DNA of 64,000 bases from Cohnella hashimotonis (GCF_030014955.1 NZ_JAGRPV010000001.1:7771001-7835000), one strand, 5' to 3'; shown: positions 29,505 to 38,140, numbered from the stretch's first letter. Translations and numbers: made by a program. Notes: generated by a model not told the origin, from the sequence alone.

Positions 29505-30295
29505 TGGCGATGCAAGACAAGCAAAGGCCGCTATGCGATCTGTGTCTGTCCGTACTGACCGGCGAGTGCAGCGACGAAGAGCGGCTCGCTTTTGAACGTC
29601 ATCTTCCGGGCTGCGAGGCCTGCCGGGCCGAATGGAACGATCTGGAGGTCGCATGGGGGGCGCTTTACGCAGACATGGAAAAAATCAAACCGCCTGAGGA
29701 TCTGAAGCGTCAAGTGATGGATGCCGCGCTGGCGGCGGATCTGGCAATGGCAAAAAAACCGGACACAAAAAAGGCGGAGACGGCCCCAGGCAGACGGAAT
29801 AGCAGGCGTACGGGTAGGGGACGCTGGCTCGCGGTCTCCGCATCCGTCCTGCTGATCCTGCTGGCGGTCAGCTCCGTCTGGAATTACAAGCTCTCCCGGG
29901 AAAACGGCGCCGCCCCGCTGCCCATCGAACGCGCGCTGTCCGTAACGGCTTCGCAAGTGAAGCTTGCCGTCCCGCTGCGAGCGGAGGCGTCCGAAGCTTC
30001 CCAAGCGTTCGGCATCGCCTGTATCGTCGACAACGGGAAGAGCCGCCAATTTGTCGTCTATGTCTATGGCGCTTCGCCGACCAGCGGCGAGGAAGCTTAC
30101 CAGGTTTGGCTGCTCAAGGACGGCGTCCGCAAGAGCGCCGGCACCTTCCGCGTAGCCGACAACGATCAGGGGCTTGGCGTGCTGGCCATGCCGATTGAGG
30201 CGGACAGCCTGGACTTCGACAAGATCGGCATCACGCTCGAGCCCGACGACCGCGGAAGTCAGCCGCGCGGAGAGAAAATGTTCGGCTCCGTTTGA
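29504..30295 (+). CDS. Membrane anti-sigma factor (zinc-finger plus RskA-type)
   Basis: The N-terminal cytoplasmic part has a His/Cys zinc anti-sigma motif, ERHLPGCEACRAEW (H-x3-C-x2-C), around residues 27-40. One transmembrane helix follows (WLAVSASVLLILLAVSSVW, about residues 107-125). The extracytoplasmic C-terminus contains GEEAYQVWLLKDGVRKSAGTF, the hallmark of RskA-like anti-sigma-K factors. It starts at the ATG overlapping the sigma stop codon, giving 263 residues and tight coupling with its sigma partner. The signal it senses is unknown; the adjacent copper-type proteins suggest redox or metal stress as an inference. Confidence 0.92.
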   Translation: MAMQDKQRPLCDLCLSVLTGECSDEERLAFERHLPGCEACRAEWNDLEVAWGALYADMEKIKPPEDLKRQVMDAALAADLAMAKKPDTKKAETAPGRRNSRRTGRGRWLAVSASVLLILLAVSSVWNYKLSRENGAAPLPIERALSVTASQVKLAVPLRAEASEASQAFGIACIVDNGKSRQFVVYVYGASPTSGEEAYQVWLLKDGVRKSAGTFRVADNDQGLGVLAMPIEADSLDFDKIGITLEPDDRGSQPRGEKMFGSV

Positions 30296-30423
30296 GATGA
30301 CCTCTACATTTGCATTCGTTTCATCGCACGTAGCAGCTCGCCGGAAAAATGCATGGATTCATACGGCATTCGTTCCGACAGACCTGCCTATCGCTGCCGG
30401 CGTCGTTCTTTGGCCGCATTGCC
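30296..30423. other. Start of the 418-base gap between the anti-sigma and prsA-like genes
   Basis: The genes flanking 30296-30713 converge. Nothing recognisable is found in the first 128 bases. The rest of the gap holds a repeat patch (30424-30606) and a bidirectional hairpin terminator (30661-30700). Short open frames here have no ribosome binding site and merely read through the repeats. Confidence 0.5.
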
Positions 30424-30606
30424 TGCAAATATACATCTATTTTTTCCGATGTCGACTCTATCGAGAAGAAAAGATGCAAATGTGCAGGTATTTTCCTTCA
30501 TCAGCCCGATTCCCGGCCTGTGCTTCGAATTTACCTGCATTTTTGCAGGTATTTCATCGCGTGTCGTGAGTCGGGAGAAAATACATGCATAGATGCAGGT
30601 TTTTCT
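30424..30606. repeat. Four degenerate copies of a ~21-base intergenic repeat
   Basis: Copies begin at about 30424, 30475, 30536 and 30586 and fit TGCA-(A/T)-n-TGCAGGTATTTTC loosely; copies two to four share TGCAGGT(A/T)TTT. Starts are 50-61 bases apart. The third is part of a perfect inverted repeat ACCTGCA-TTTT-TGCAGGT. Spacers differ completely and the repeats are poorly conserved, so this is not a CRISPR array. Confidence 0.65.
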
Positions 30607-30660
30607 ATCTACGATTCGCCGCCGCACGAGTCAGATGGAAAGCAGACCATTCATCATTGT

Positions 30661-30700
30661 TAAAAAAAATCACCCGGCCGTTTGCGCAGCCGGGTGATTT
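30661..30700 (-). terminator. Terminator between converging genes
   Basis: AAATCACCCGGC (30667-30678) pairs with GCCGGGTGATTT (30689-30700), a 12-base stem. On the minus strand eight Ts follow, ending the prsA-like transcript; on the plus strand the Ts are fewer but it may also end the anti-sigma transcript. Confidence 0.9.
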
Positions 30701-30713
30701 TATGCGTTCTCTA

Positions 30714-31889
30714 TTATTTGCTCGATGCGGATGCCGACGGGGATGCAGGCTCGCTGCTGGCTGGCGCAGATGCGCTGGCCGAAGCCGAGGCGGAAGCGGA
30801 TGCCGATGCGCTAGCCGATGGCGATGGAGAAGGCTCGGCCGGCAGCGTTACCTTAATCTTCAGCTTGTCCGTTTCTTCCTGAATGTACGTCTGCATCTTC
30901 GGATCGACGAGCGAAGTGACGATCGCGTCCTTGTCCGTCTGGGACAGCTTGTCGTAGGCCGCGACTTCGCGAGCTTCGACCTTCATCACGTGATAGCCGT
31001 ACTCCGTCTTCACGGGATCGCCGATGACGCCGATGGCTTGCGTGTTGGCCGCGTTCTTGAATTCTTCGACCCAGGTCTTGGCCGGCGTCTTGTCATAGAG
31101 GCCACCGTTGTCCTTGGAGCCGGTGTCGTCGGAGTATTCCTTCGCCAGCGCGGTCCAGTCTCCGCCGTCCTCAAGCTTCTTCTTCACTTCTTGCGCGCGC
31201 TTCAGCGCATCCGCGTCGGAACGTTCCTTGTTCGTAGCCGGATCCGTGAAGGAGACGAGGATGTGGCGTACGGTGTCGACGTTGTAGTCTGCAGGCGCCT
31301 TATCGAACTCTGCTTTGATGTCGGTGTCCTTGATCGTCGCCTTGATTTCGTTTTCCTTGGCGGTGCTGATCTCCCCGCCCGTCGCCAGCGTAACGACGAG
31401 GTCGACCATCTCATCCTCGGTGATGTTATTGGTCTTCATCGATTCCTTGACCGTTGCGCCGTTCGTCTCGTCCTTCAGCGCCGTATCGAGCTGCTTCTTG
31501 AACTCGTCGGCTTGCGCCTTGCCGGACTTCTTCTGTTCGTCCGTCGCACGCTCCGCGAACACCTTTTGCAGGATGTATTGCTTGACGATCTCTTCCTTGT
31601 ACTGCGGAATCGACAGGTACATCGCCATCTGCGGGTTGGTCACGTTCATGAACGCTTCGTACTTGCCGAACTCGGCTTGCTTCAGCTCGCCGCCCTCCCA
31701 GGTGGCAAGCACGGTATCCGGATCTATGCTAGCGGTCGGGCTGGCCGAAGCGGATGAGCTGGCCGAGGCGGACGCGCCGGAGTTTTCATTTTTGCCTTTG
31801 CCGCAGGCGGTGGCCATTGCGGCGAGCAGAACGAGGGCCGCCAGCATGAATGCGAACCGGCGATACGTTCCGCGTTTATTGTACAGCAT
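30714..31889 (-). CDS. Parvulin-type foldase lipoprotein (PrsA-like peptidyl-prolyl isomerase)
   Basis: A lipid-anchored foldase that helps exported proteins fold after translocation. The lipobox is ATAC (Cys near residue 29) after a hydrophobic signal. A Ser/Ala spacer follows. Residues ~55-190 are the helical SurA/PrsA-type chaperone region. The PpiC rotamase domain at ~203-300 includes VRHILVSF, AKEYSDDTGSKDNGGLYD and EYGYHVMKV. The last ~45 residues are SPSPSASAS low complexity. The start overlaps the mfd stop by 14 bases and has a strong AAGGAGG site inside mfd. Such a foldase would suit the giant exported proteins of this genome, but that link is inference. Confidence 0.92.
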   Translation of the reverse strand: MLYNKRGTYRRFAFMLAALVLLAAMATACGKGKNENSGASASASSSASASPTASIDPDTVLATWEGGELKQAEFGKYEAFMNVTNPQMAMYLSIPQYKEEIVKQYILQKVFAERATDEQKKSGKAQADEFKKQLDTALKDETNGATVKESMKTNNITEDEMVDLVVTLATGGEISTAKENEIKATIKDTDIKAEFDKAPADYNVDTVRHILVSFTDPATNKERSDADALKRAQEVKKKLEDGGDWTALAKEYSDDTGSKDNGGLYDKTPAKTWVEEFKNAANTQAIGVIGDPVKTEYGYHVMKVEAREVAAYDKLSQTDKDAIVTSLVDPKMQTYIQEETDKLKIKVTLPAEPSPSPSASASASASASASASASAPASSEPASPSASASSK

Positions 31890-34800
31890 TTTGCAATTCC
31901 TCCTTGGATTTTGTCGCTTCTTTATATTGTAACAGAAACTCTTCTACAAGCGCCAACATCGAATCGTCGTCGAGCCCCTTGACCCGGATCCGCACGAGGG
32001 GAGCCGGCGTCTGCTGCACGAGCTGCACGCGTCCCTGGTACCGGCTCTCGAGCGCCTTGAATTTCTTGGCGTCGAGCTCCGCGCTGCGGCGCTCCTCGAA
32101 CTTGATCGTCAGGTCGTCGTTGCGGTTGACGATCGACTCGATGCCGTACGAACGCGCGAGCGCCTTGATTCGCGCTACGCTCAAGAGGCTCAGCACCGGC
32201 TTCGGCGGATCCCCGAACCGGTCGACGAGCTCTTCGAGCAGGTCGCTGACGTCTTCTCCGGAAGCCGCAGCGGCCACCTTTTTGTAAATCTCGATCTTCT
32301 GGATGCTGTCGTAGATATATTCGGGCGGCACGTAAGCGTCCACGCCAAGGTCGAGCTGCGTGTTGACCGGCGGCGGCGGCGGCGCCTTCTCGCCGTGCCA
32401 TTCTGCCTTGCGCGCATTGACCTCTTCGGCCAGCATCTGCGAGTACAGGTCGAAGCCGACGGAAGCGATGAACCCGTGCTGCTCCGCGCCGAGCAGGTTG
32501 CCCGCGCCGCGGATCGACAGGTCGCGCATCGCGATCTTGAAGCCCGAGCCGAGCTCGGTGAACTCTTTGATCGACTGCAGCCGCTTTTCCGCCACTTCGT
32601 TAAGCACTTTGTCCCGCTGGTAGCCGAAGTACGCGTAGGCGATCCGATTGGACCGCCCGACGCGGCCGCGTAGCTGGTACAGCTGGGACAGCCCCATCTT
32701 GTCCGCATCGTGCACGATCAGCGTATTGACGTTCGGAATGTCCACGCCCGTCTCGATGATGCTCGTGCTTACGAGCACGTCGTATTCGCCGTCGAGGAAG
32801 TCGAGGATCGTCCGCTCGAGCTCCTGCTCGGACATCTGGCCGTGCGCGACCGCGATCTTGGCGTCGGGGACGAGCGCAGAGATCTGCTCGGCCATCTGGT
32901 AGATGCCCTGCACGCGGTTGAAAAGGAAGTACACCTGTCCGTCCCGCGCCAGCTCCCGCTCGATCGCCTCCCGGACGAGCGTCGGGCTGTATTCGACCAC
33001 GTAGGTCTGCACGGGAAAACGGTTCTCGGGCGGCGTCTCGATGACCGACAGATCGCGCACGCCGAGCATCGACATGTGCAGCGTCCGCGGGATCGGGGTC
33101 GCGGTCAGCGTCAGCACGTCGACGCTTGTCTTCAGACGCTTGAGCTTCTCCTTGTGGGAGACGCCGAAGCGCTGCTCCTCGTCCACGATGAGGAGGCCGA
33201 GGTCCTTGAACACGACGTCCTGCGACAGCAGCCGGTGCGTGCCGATCAGTACGTCGACGGTGCCCGCCTTGACGCCCTTGATCGTCTCCGTCTGCTCCTT
33301 GCGCGTCCGGAACCGGCTCAGCACCTTGATGTTGAACGGATAGCCGGAGAAGCGCTCGCGGAACGTCTCGTAGTGCTGCTGCGCGAGAATCGTCGTCGGC
33401 ACGAGCACCGCCACCTGCTTGCCCTCGATGGCGGCCTTGAACGCCGCACGGATCGCAACCTCCGTCTTGCCGTAGCCGACATCACCGCAGAGCAGCCGGT
33501 CCATCGGCCGCGGCTTGCGCATGTCGGTCTTGATCTCCTCGATCGCGCGCAGCTGGTCCGTCGTCTCGTCGTAAGGGAACATCGCCTCGAACTCTTGCTG
33601 GTACGGCGTATCTTCGCCGAATCCGTAGCCCGGCGTTGACTGGCGATCCGCGTACAGCTTGATCAGATCGTCGGCGATATCCTTGACCGAGGAGCGCACC
33701 TTGGATTTGACCCGGGTCCATTCCGCGCCCCCGAGCTTGCTTACCTTCGGTTCCTTTTCGTCCGAGCCGACGTACTTCTGGATCAGATCGAACTGCTCGA
33801 CCGGGATCGACAGCTTGTCGCCGCCCGCGTAAATAACGTGCAGGTAGTCCTTGTGAATGCCGCCTACCTCAAGCGTGCCGATGCCCATATATTTGCCGAT
33901 GCCGTGGTTCTGATGGACGACGTAATCCCCGACCTTCAGCTCCGTGTAGCTCTTGATGCGCTCGGCATTGTCCATGCGGCGGTCCACGCGACGGGCCTTC
34001 CGCTGCTTCTGGGTGAACATCTCGCCCTCGGTGATCACGACGAGCCGGACCGAAGGCAGCTCGAACCCGCTCTGCAGGTTGCCCTCCACGATCTCCGGCG
34101 TCTCGATCTGATAGTCGTCGAGCACCCGGCGCATCCGCTCGGCCCGCTCCGCGCTGCCCGCCAGCATGACGATATGCGCGCCGCCCTTGCGCCAGCGCTC
34201 CATCTCCGCCTTGAGCAGGTTCATCTGCCCATGGAAGCTCTGCATCGATCGGCAGACGAAGTTCACGATGTTCTGCGGCTGCGTATGCGGAATCTGGCGT
34301 ACGAACAGCGACAGGTACACCGTCTGGAAGGTTCTCGGATACAGCGCTTGCTCAGCCGGCACGGCCAGCGTGAAGCCCGGCAGCGATTTGCCCTGCTGCA
34401 GCAGGTGCGTCGACCATTCGGACTCGTCCCGCTCCAGCTGACGCGCTGTCTCGGCGAGCCGGTTCGGCTCGTCCATGATGAGCAGCGTGTCCTTGGGCAT
34501 ATAATCGAACAACGTTTGTCTCTCGGGATAAAGCAGCGATATATATTTATAGATTTCGGAGAAATACATATTTTGGCGCAGGTCGTCAATTTCGCGGGTT
34601 ATCTCGGATTGCAGGCGCTCCTTGGCCTGGCGGTCCGCCATCTTCTCCAGCTGGCGCTCGAGCAGCTCGAAGGCATGCTGCGCCGCGTTCGCGAAACGCC
34701 GCTCGTCGGCGATGATCTCGCGGCAGGGACGCACGGTATAGCTGTCCAGCTTTTCGATCGAACGCTGGTCTGCGGGATCGAACGTGCGGATCGAGTCGAT

Positions 34801-35400
34801 CTCGTCGTCGAACCATTCGACGCGCACGGCGCTGGCGCTCGTCAGCGGGAAAAAGTCCGCGATGCCGCCGCGCACGCTAAGATGCCCCTTCTGTTCAACG
34901 CGGTCTACGCGCTCGTAGCCGAGCCCGATCATGCGCCTCAAAAATTCGTCCATCGGCAGCGTCTCGCCCGCGCGCAAGGTGACGAAAGCGCTTGCCATCG
35001 TATCCTTGCTCGGCTGGAAGCGGCGCACGCCGGAGAACGGCACGACAATGACCCCGCGGAAGCCTTCCGCGAGTTGCAGCAACACATCCATGCGCCTGGC
35101 CGACGTCTCCGGACTCGAGATCGCCGTCTCGGCAGCGATCAGCTCGTTGGCCGGGTAGAGGAGCACTTCCTCCGCGCTCAAGCATTCCTGCAGGTCCTCC
35201 GCCATCTTCTGCGCGGCGAACATATTGTGCGTGACGACAAGCACGGGTCTCCCCAGCTCCCGGACGGTCGCGGCGATCATGACCTGCCTCGCCGAACCGG
35301 ACAGCCCCGCTACCAACTGCTCCCGCATGCTGCCCCGAAGGCCCGCAAGGACCGACTGGAAGTCGGGGTCGGTAGCTAACGTATTCATTAGCGGCTTCAT
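31876..35400 (-). CDS. mfd: Transcription-repair coupling factor Mfd
   Basis: Mfd removes RNA polymerase stalled at DNA lesions and recruits UvrA. The chain starts with the UvrB-homology region (LSGSARQVMIAATVREL), has the RNA polymerase interaction Tudor-like domain near residue 490 (GDYVVHQNHGIGKYMGIGTLEVGG) and then a RecG-like translocase with Walker A CGDVGYGKTEVA, Walker B IVDEEQRFGV, TATPIPRTLHMS and QLRGRVGRS. The C-terminal TRCF domain is complete. At 1174 residues it has full length. AAGGGG precedes the ATG at 35400. In B. subtilis spoVT follows mfd; here the prsA-like gene follows directly, overlapping it. Confidence 0.98.
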   Translation of the reverse strand: MKPLMNTLATDPDFQSVLAGLRGSMREQLVAGLSGSARQVMIAATVRELGRPVLVVTHNMFAAQKMAEDLQECLSAEEVLLYPANELIAAETAISSPETSARRMDVLLQLAEGFRGVIVVPFSGVRRFQPSKDTMASAFVTLRAGETLPMDEFLRRMIGLGYERVDRVEQKGHLSVRGGIADFFPLTSASAVRVEWFDDEIDSIRTFDPADQRSIEKLDSYTVRPCREIIADERRFANAAQHAFELLERQLEKMADRQAKERLQSEITREIDDLRQNMYFSEIYKYISLLYPERQTLFDYMPKDTLLIMDEPNRLAETARQLERDESEWSTHLLQQGKSLPGFTLAVPAEQALYPRTFQTVYLSLFVRQIPHTQPQNIVNFVCRSMQSFHGQMNLLKAEMERWRKGGAHIVMLAGSAERAERMRRVLDDYQIETPEIVEGNLQSGFELPSVRLVVITEGEMFTQKQRKARRVDRRMDNAERIKSYTELKVGDYVVHQNHGIGKYMGIGTLEVGGIHKDYLHVIYAGGDKLSIPVEQFDLIQKYVGSDEKEPKVSKLGGAEWTRVKSKVRSSVKDIADDLIKLYADRQSTPGYGFGEDTPYQQEFEAMFPYDETTDQLRAIEEIKTDMRKPRPMDRLLCGDVGYGKTEVAIRAAFKAAIEGKQVAVLVPTTILAQQHYETFRERFSGYPFNIKVLSRFRTRKEQTETIKGVKAGTVDVLIGTHRLLSQDVVFKDLGLLIVDEEQRFGVSHKEKLKRLKTSVDVLTLTATPIPRTLHMSMLGVRDLSVIETPPENRFPVQTYVVEYSPTLVREAIERELARDGQVYFLFNRVQGIYQMAEQISALVPDAKIAVAHGQMSEQELERTILDFLDGEYDVLVSTSIIETGVDIPNVNTLIVHDADKMGLSQLYQLRGRVGRSNRIAYAYFGYQRDKVLNEVAEKRLQSIKEFTELGSGFKIAMRDLSIRGAGNLLGAEQHGFIASVGFDLYSQMLAEEVNARKAEWHGEKAPPPPPVNTQLDLGVDAYVPPEYIYDSIQKIEIYKKVAAAASGEDVSDLLEELVDRFGDPPKPVLSLLSVARIKALARSYGIESIVNRNDDLTIKFEERRSAELDAKKFKALESRYQGRVQLVQQTPAPLVRIRVKGLDDDSMLALVEEFLLQYKEATKSKEELQNAVQ

Positions 35401-35442
35401 CGCTTTTCCCCTTATACGTACAATCTACGTTCACGTTCATTC

Positions 35443-35474
35443 AAAAAGAAGCCTGGGCGCAAAGCCGAGGCCTC
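35443..35474 (-). terminator. Terminator after fin
   Basis: On the minus strand GAGGCCTCGG (35474-35465) pairs with CCCAGGCTTC (35457-35448), with one wobble and one mismatch, and five Ts follow. It separates fin from mfd. Confidence 0.6.
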
Positions 35475-35509
35475 TTATATCGTTCGTTTGTCGCAGCGGA
35501 CGACGGCGC

Positions 35510-35740
35510 TTATTGAAGCGGATTGCTGAGCAGCGCCAGTTCGGGGTGATGATCGAGCGCCTGGCTGCAGTAATCGCAGACCACCTGCACCGTCACATCT
35601 CCGTTAGAATTATACGCTATTATACGCTTTCGCTCTTCGGGGGTCAAGAAATGCAAGCCGAGCCTATATTCGGATACATCGGCCCCCTCGAATCGGCCAA
35701 GCGGCGTGCGGCAATGCCGGCAAACGTAGTTCACAGCCAT
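35510..35740 (-). CDS. fin: Anti-sigma-F factor Fin (YabK family)
   Basis: A 76-residue zinc-binding protein of the YabK/DUF2757 family. In B. subtilis it inhibits sigma-F in the forespore to allow the switch to sigma-G. Two CxxC pairs are visible, YVCRHCRTPLG and VVCDYCSQAL, with LHFLTPEERKRIIAYNSNGDVTV between them. It sits between pth and mfd as in B. subtilis. The start is an ATG at 35740. Confidence 0.93.
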   Translation of the reverse strand: MAVNYVCRHCRTPLGRFEGADVSEYRLGLHFLTPEERKRIIAYNSNGDVTVQVVCDYCSQALDHHPELALLSNPLQ

Positions 35741-35911
35741 ATGGGTATGCCTCCTGAAGGCAGATTATGCGGCCACGGACAAGCCACGGAACCGCGCTCC
35801 CTTCAGTATGCCCGACCGTCGGCGATTTTAAGCGGAAATGGATGGCGCATCCTGCGGATGACCGCTCCTCCTCGCTCTATGCGTACGCGCAAGGCCCTTC
35901 GTTTCACCCTG

Positions 35912-36478
35912 TTACTTGCCGTTGAACTTCGCCATCGTCTCTTCGAACGGGTGATCGAGCGCGTATTCGATCGCGTCGCACGCATCCGCGACCATCGTCC
36001 GCAGCGCCTCCTGCTCGCTCTTGGGGAATGCGCCGAGCACGTAGTCCACGATCTTCATGCCGCCCACGGGACGCGAGATGCCCATGCGCACCCGATTGAA
36101 CACCTGGGTACCCGTATGCGCGATAATGGACTTGATGCCGTTGTGACCGCCCGCGCTCCCCTGATAACGAAGCCGTATCTTGCCCGTCTCCGTATCAAGA
36201 TCGTCATAGACGACGATGCCGTCCTCGAGCGGGATCTTATAAAAATCCATCAGCGCCCGTACCGACTCGCCTGACAGATTCATATATGTCATCGGCTTCA
36301 GCAGCGCGACCTTGCGGCCTTGGATGCGCGCCTCCCCGTACATGCCCTTGAGCTTTTTCTGATGCTCCAGCTGCGTGCCCCAGCGCCTGGCCAGCTCATC
36401 CACGACCATGAAGCCCGCATTGTGCCGCGTCGCCGCGTACTCCGGCCCCGGATTGCCGAGACCTACGATCCATTTCAT
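35912..36478 (-). CDS. pth: Peptidyl-tRNA hydrolase (SpoVC)
   Basis: Releases peptidyl-tRNA dropped by ribosomes. [30 protein letters not shown] starts the protein and contains the Asn and catalytic His (TRHNAGF). [15 protein letters not shown] and [28 protein letters not shown] follow, both diagnostic. The ATG at 36478 is chosen to match the family start; an earlier in-frame start would add 22 residues. The length of 188 residues is normal. Confidence 0.97.
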   Translation of the reverse strand: MKWIVGLGNPGPEYAATRHNAGFMVVDELARRWGTQLEHQKKLKGMYGEARIQGRKVALLKPMTYMNLSGESVRALMDFYKIPLEDGIVVYDDLDTETGKIRLRYQGSAGGHNGIKSIIAHTGTQVFNRVRMGISRPVGGMKIVDYVLGAFPKSEQEALRTMVADACDAIEYALDHPFEETMAKFNGK

Positions 36479-36585
36479 TTCTTCCCACTCCGTTTCAATA
36501 ATTTTAGGGGCAAGCTGCAACGAATTGGCCTGCAGCCGTGTCATCTAGATTACATAGCACAAACGCCAGGGTGGTGATGAGATCA

Positions 36586-36789
36586 ATGATGTACATGAAC
36601 GGCCAGACCTTGTCTCATGACAGGCATTTCGCTGATCATATCGTAGCAGAGGTGCCCGTCCAAATCTACAAAGACAAGCAGCACAGCGACATCGGCTTTA
36701 TCGAGCGCTACGGCAAGGAGTTCGTCAAGGTCAACAATCACGTCTATTGCCGCAAGGAATTCACCTTCGTGTCCAGGCCCGGCTACTGA
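36586..36789 (+). CDS. Small conserved-looking hypothetical protein (67 aa)
   Basis: A plus-strand gene divergent from pth. The ATG at 36586 stands nine bases after AGGGTGGTG; an ATG at 36577 is also in frame. The product (MMYMNGQTLSHDRHFADHI, then VPVQIYKDKQHSDIGFIERYGKEFVKVNNHVYCRKEFTFVSRPGY) is soluble with a beta-rich, charged composition, one Cys and no signal peptide. I do not recognise a family. The good ribosome binding site, codon use and position support a real gene. Confidence 0.7.
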   Translation: MMYMNGQTLSHDRHFADHIVAEVPVQIYKDKQHSDIGFIERYGKEFVKVNNHVYCRKEFTFVSRPGY

Positions 36790-37223
36790 AGCTTCGCCCG
36801 ACCGATCCGGCGTCGGACACCAGCGCGATATTTCCGGCGCCTCGACCGCATTTCCCCGCTGTGCAAGTCCTCATTGCCTCCTGCATAAGCTTTATTCGCA
36901 GAAATATGCCAAATCCGCAACAGGCAAATTCCCCTCATCCCGGGTACGCTTAGGAGAGGGGATTGCCTAATGGAGAATGTGCTTCGCAATCGGCCCGACC
37001 GGAATTAGATGGTAGAAACAAATAGATCCCAAAAAAACATGTACCGATGTCGAAACTGCTGCCGACCGATCGGCAAGTAGATTTCGGAGGTCGGTCTATT
37101 CGCCTATAAGATATACGGAGGTCGCCAATTCACGTAAGCACTTTTATTTATCAAATATCCACAATTCATAAACAGACATGTCGTTATGTAGCGAATGGAT
37201 AGGACAATAACCCTATACACATG
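36790..37223. other. Gene-free region between the 67-aa gene and rplY
   Basis: Holds a GC-rich hairpin at 36922-36968 (AGGCAA and TCCCCTC arms pairing across a 19-base loop containing CCCGGG) without a T-run, so its role as terminator is doubtful. From 37140 the sequence turns AT-rich and contains ATATCCACA (37155-37163), one mismatch from a DnaA box. No gene is seen. Confidence 0.5.
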
Positions 37224-37260
37224 AACAACCGCCAGACTTATCCACAGTCTGGCGGTTGTT
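37224..37260 (-). terminator. Hairpin terminator of rplY with a DnaA box in its loop
   Basis: A perfect 15-base stem: AACAACCGCCAGACT (37224-37238) against AGTCTGGCGGTTGTT (37246-37260). It lies 33 bases past the rplY stop. The T-run is poor. The 7-base loop with its flanks spells TTATCCACA. Confidence 0.7.
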
Positions 37261-37278
37261 GTACACATATGTGGATAA
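37238..37278. promoter_or_regulatory. Pair of perfect inverted DnaA boxes
   Basis: TTATCCACA at 37238-37246 and its reverse complement TGTGGATAA at 37270-37278 both match the strict DnaA-box consensus TTATNCACA. A third near-match is at 37155-37163. Clusters of DnaA boxes outside oriC titrate DnaA in Bacillus; whether this one does so is unknown. Confidence 0.6.
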
Positions 37279-37292
37279 CGTTGTGTGAATCT

Positions 37293-37940
37293 TTATGCGT
37301 CGGTCTCCACAGCCTTGGCTGCATCCGAATGCTTCGCGTTCTCTTCGGCAGCGTCTGCCGAAGCCTCCGCTTCGTCTTCGGTGATCTCCTTTTGCGGCGC
37401 GAGCACGGCAATGACGACCGTATCCTCGTCTTGAACCGCCTTGACGCCGGACGGGAACGCAAGCTGGCCGATCGTCAGATTCTCGCCGAAGCCGAGCGAC
37501 GAAATATCAGCCGTCACGGACTCAGGCAGGTCGCGAGCCACGCACTCCACTTCAAGCTCGTGCAGAACGACGGTCAGCAGACCGCCTTCCTTTTCGCCAG
37601 GACTCGTACCCGTCACTTCAACGCGAACCGGGGCTTTGATCTTCTCGTCCAGATTAATCTGGTGGAAATCGACATGAAGCACCTGGCCGCTCAGCTTGTC
37701 GCGCTGAATATCAGTCAGCAGCACGGACTGGTTGCCGCTGCCCGGCACCTCCAGCTGCAGCACCGCATGCGCGTGTCCGCGCAGCAGGCCGGAGAGCTCC
37801 TTGCCGTCGAGCGCGATGGCGCTCGGCGCCTTCAAGCCCTTGCCGTATACTACGCCGGGTACCCGGCCTTGTATCCGTAGCTGCCTAAGCGCACCTTTCG
37901 TGGAACGCTGGCGAGATTCCGCACGCAATGTCGTCGTCAT
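37293..37940 (-). CDS. rplY: 50S ribosomal protein L25 / general stress protein Ctc
   Basis: Binds 5S rRNA in the large subunit; the long Ctc form is a stress-linked version in Bacilli. Starting at the ATG at 37940 (GGGAGGAATC upstream) it reads MTTTLRAESRQRSTKGALRQLRIQG, then GRVPGVVYGKG and VLHVDFHQINLDEKIKAPVRVEVTG, then a C-terminal TL5-like domain and an acidic tail (EDEAEASADAAEEN). 215 residues, which fits the two-domain type. It lies between prs and pth as in B. subtilis. Confidence 0.96.
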   Translation of the reverse strand: MTTTLRAESRQRSTKGALRQLRIQGRVPGVVYGKGLKAPSAIALDGKELSGLLRGHAHAVLQLEVPGSGNQSVLLTDIQRDKLSGQVLHVDFHQINLDEKIKAPVRVEVTGTSPGEKEGGLLTVVLHELEVECVARDLPESVTADISSLGFGENLTIGQLAFPSGVKAVQDEDTVVIAVLAPQKEITEDEAEASADAAEENAKHSDAAKAVETDA

Positions 37941-38037
37941 ACCGATTCCTCCCGATTGCTGCAAGATTTGAAGACATGCATTTATTTTACCCTTCGGGAG
38001 GGTGCGTTAAACAAAGAAGGAAACTCAGTGGAGTCAC

Positions 38038-38103
38038 GCAGAGCCGAAGTGGAGCCATAGCAGAGCCGCAGCGGAGCCAGTGCAGAGCCGCAAGAAGCCG
38101 CAA
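38038..38103. repeat. Three tandem 22-base units
   Basis: Units starting GCAGAGCCG at 38038, 38060 and 38082 are each 22 bases and share GCAGAGCCGNAGNGGAGCC with decay in the last copy. They lie between the rplY start and the prs terminator, in a non-coding gap. Confidence 0.75.
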
Positions 38104-38104
38104 G

Positions 38105-38140
38105 AAGGCCGCGTCATCTCCACGGAGACGGCGCGGCCTT
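38105..38140 (-). terminator. Terminator of prs
   Basis: AAGGCCGCG and CGCGGCCTT arms (38105-38140) form a GC-rich hairpin eight bases past the prs stop. The T-run on the minus strand is weak, so efficiency is uncertain. Confidence 0.6.

Noticed and set aside
30424..30606. Possible CRISPR array
   Set aside because: Repeats are degenerate, too short and only four; no cas genes are in the window.
30349..30663. Overlapping short frames in the repeat patch
   Set aside because: They read through intergenic repeats, lack ribosome binding sites, and differ in all three frames.
32710..35379. Long plus-strand frames (309 and 513 codons) opposite mfd
   Set aside because: Antisense shadows; Mfd is complete on the minus strand.
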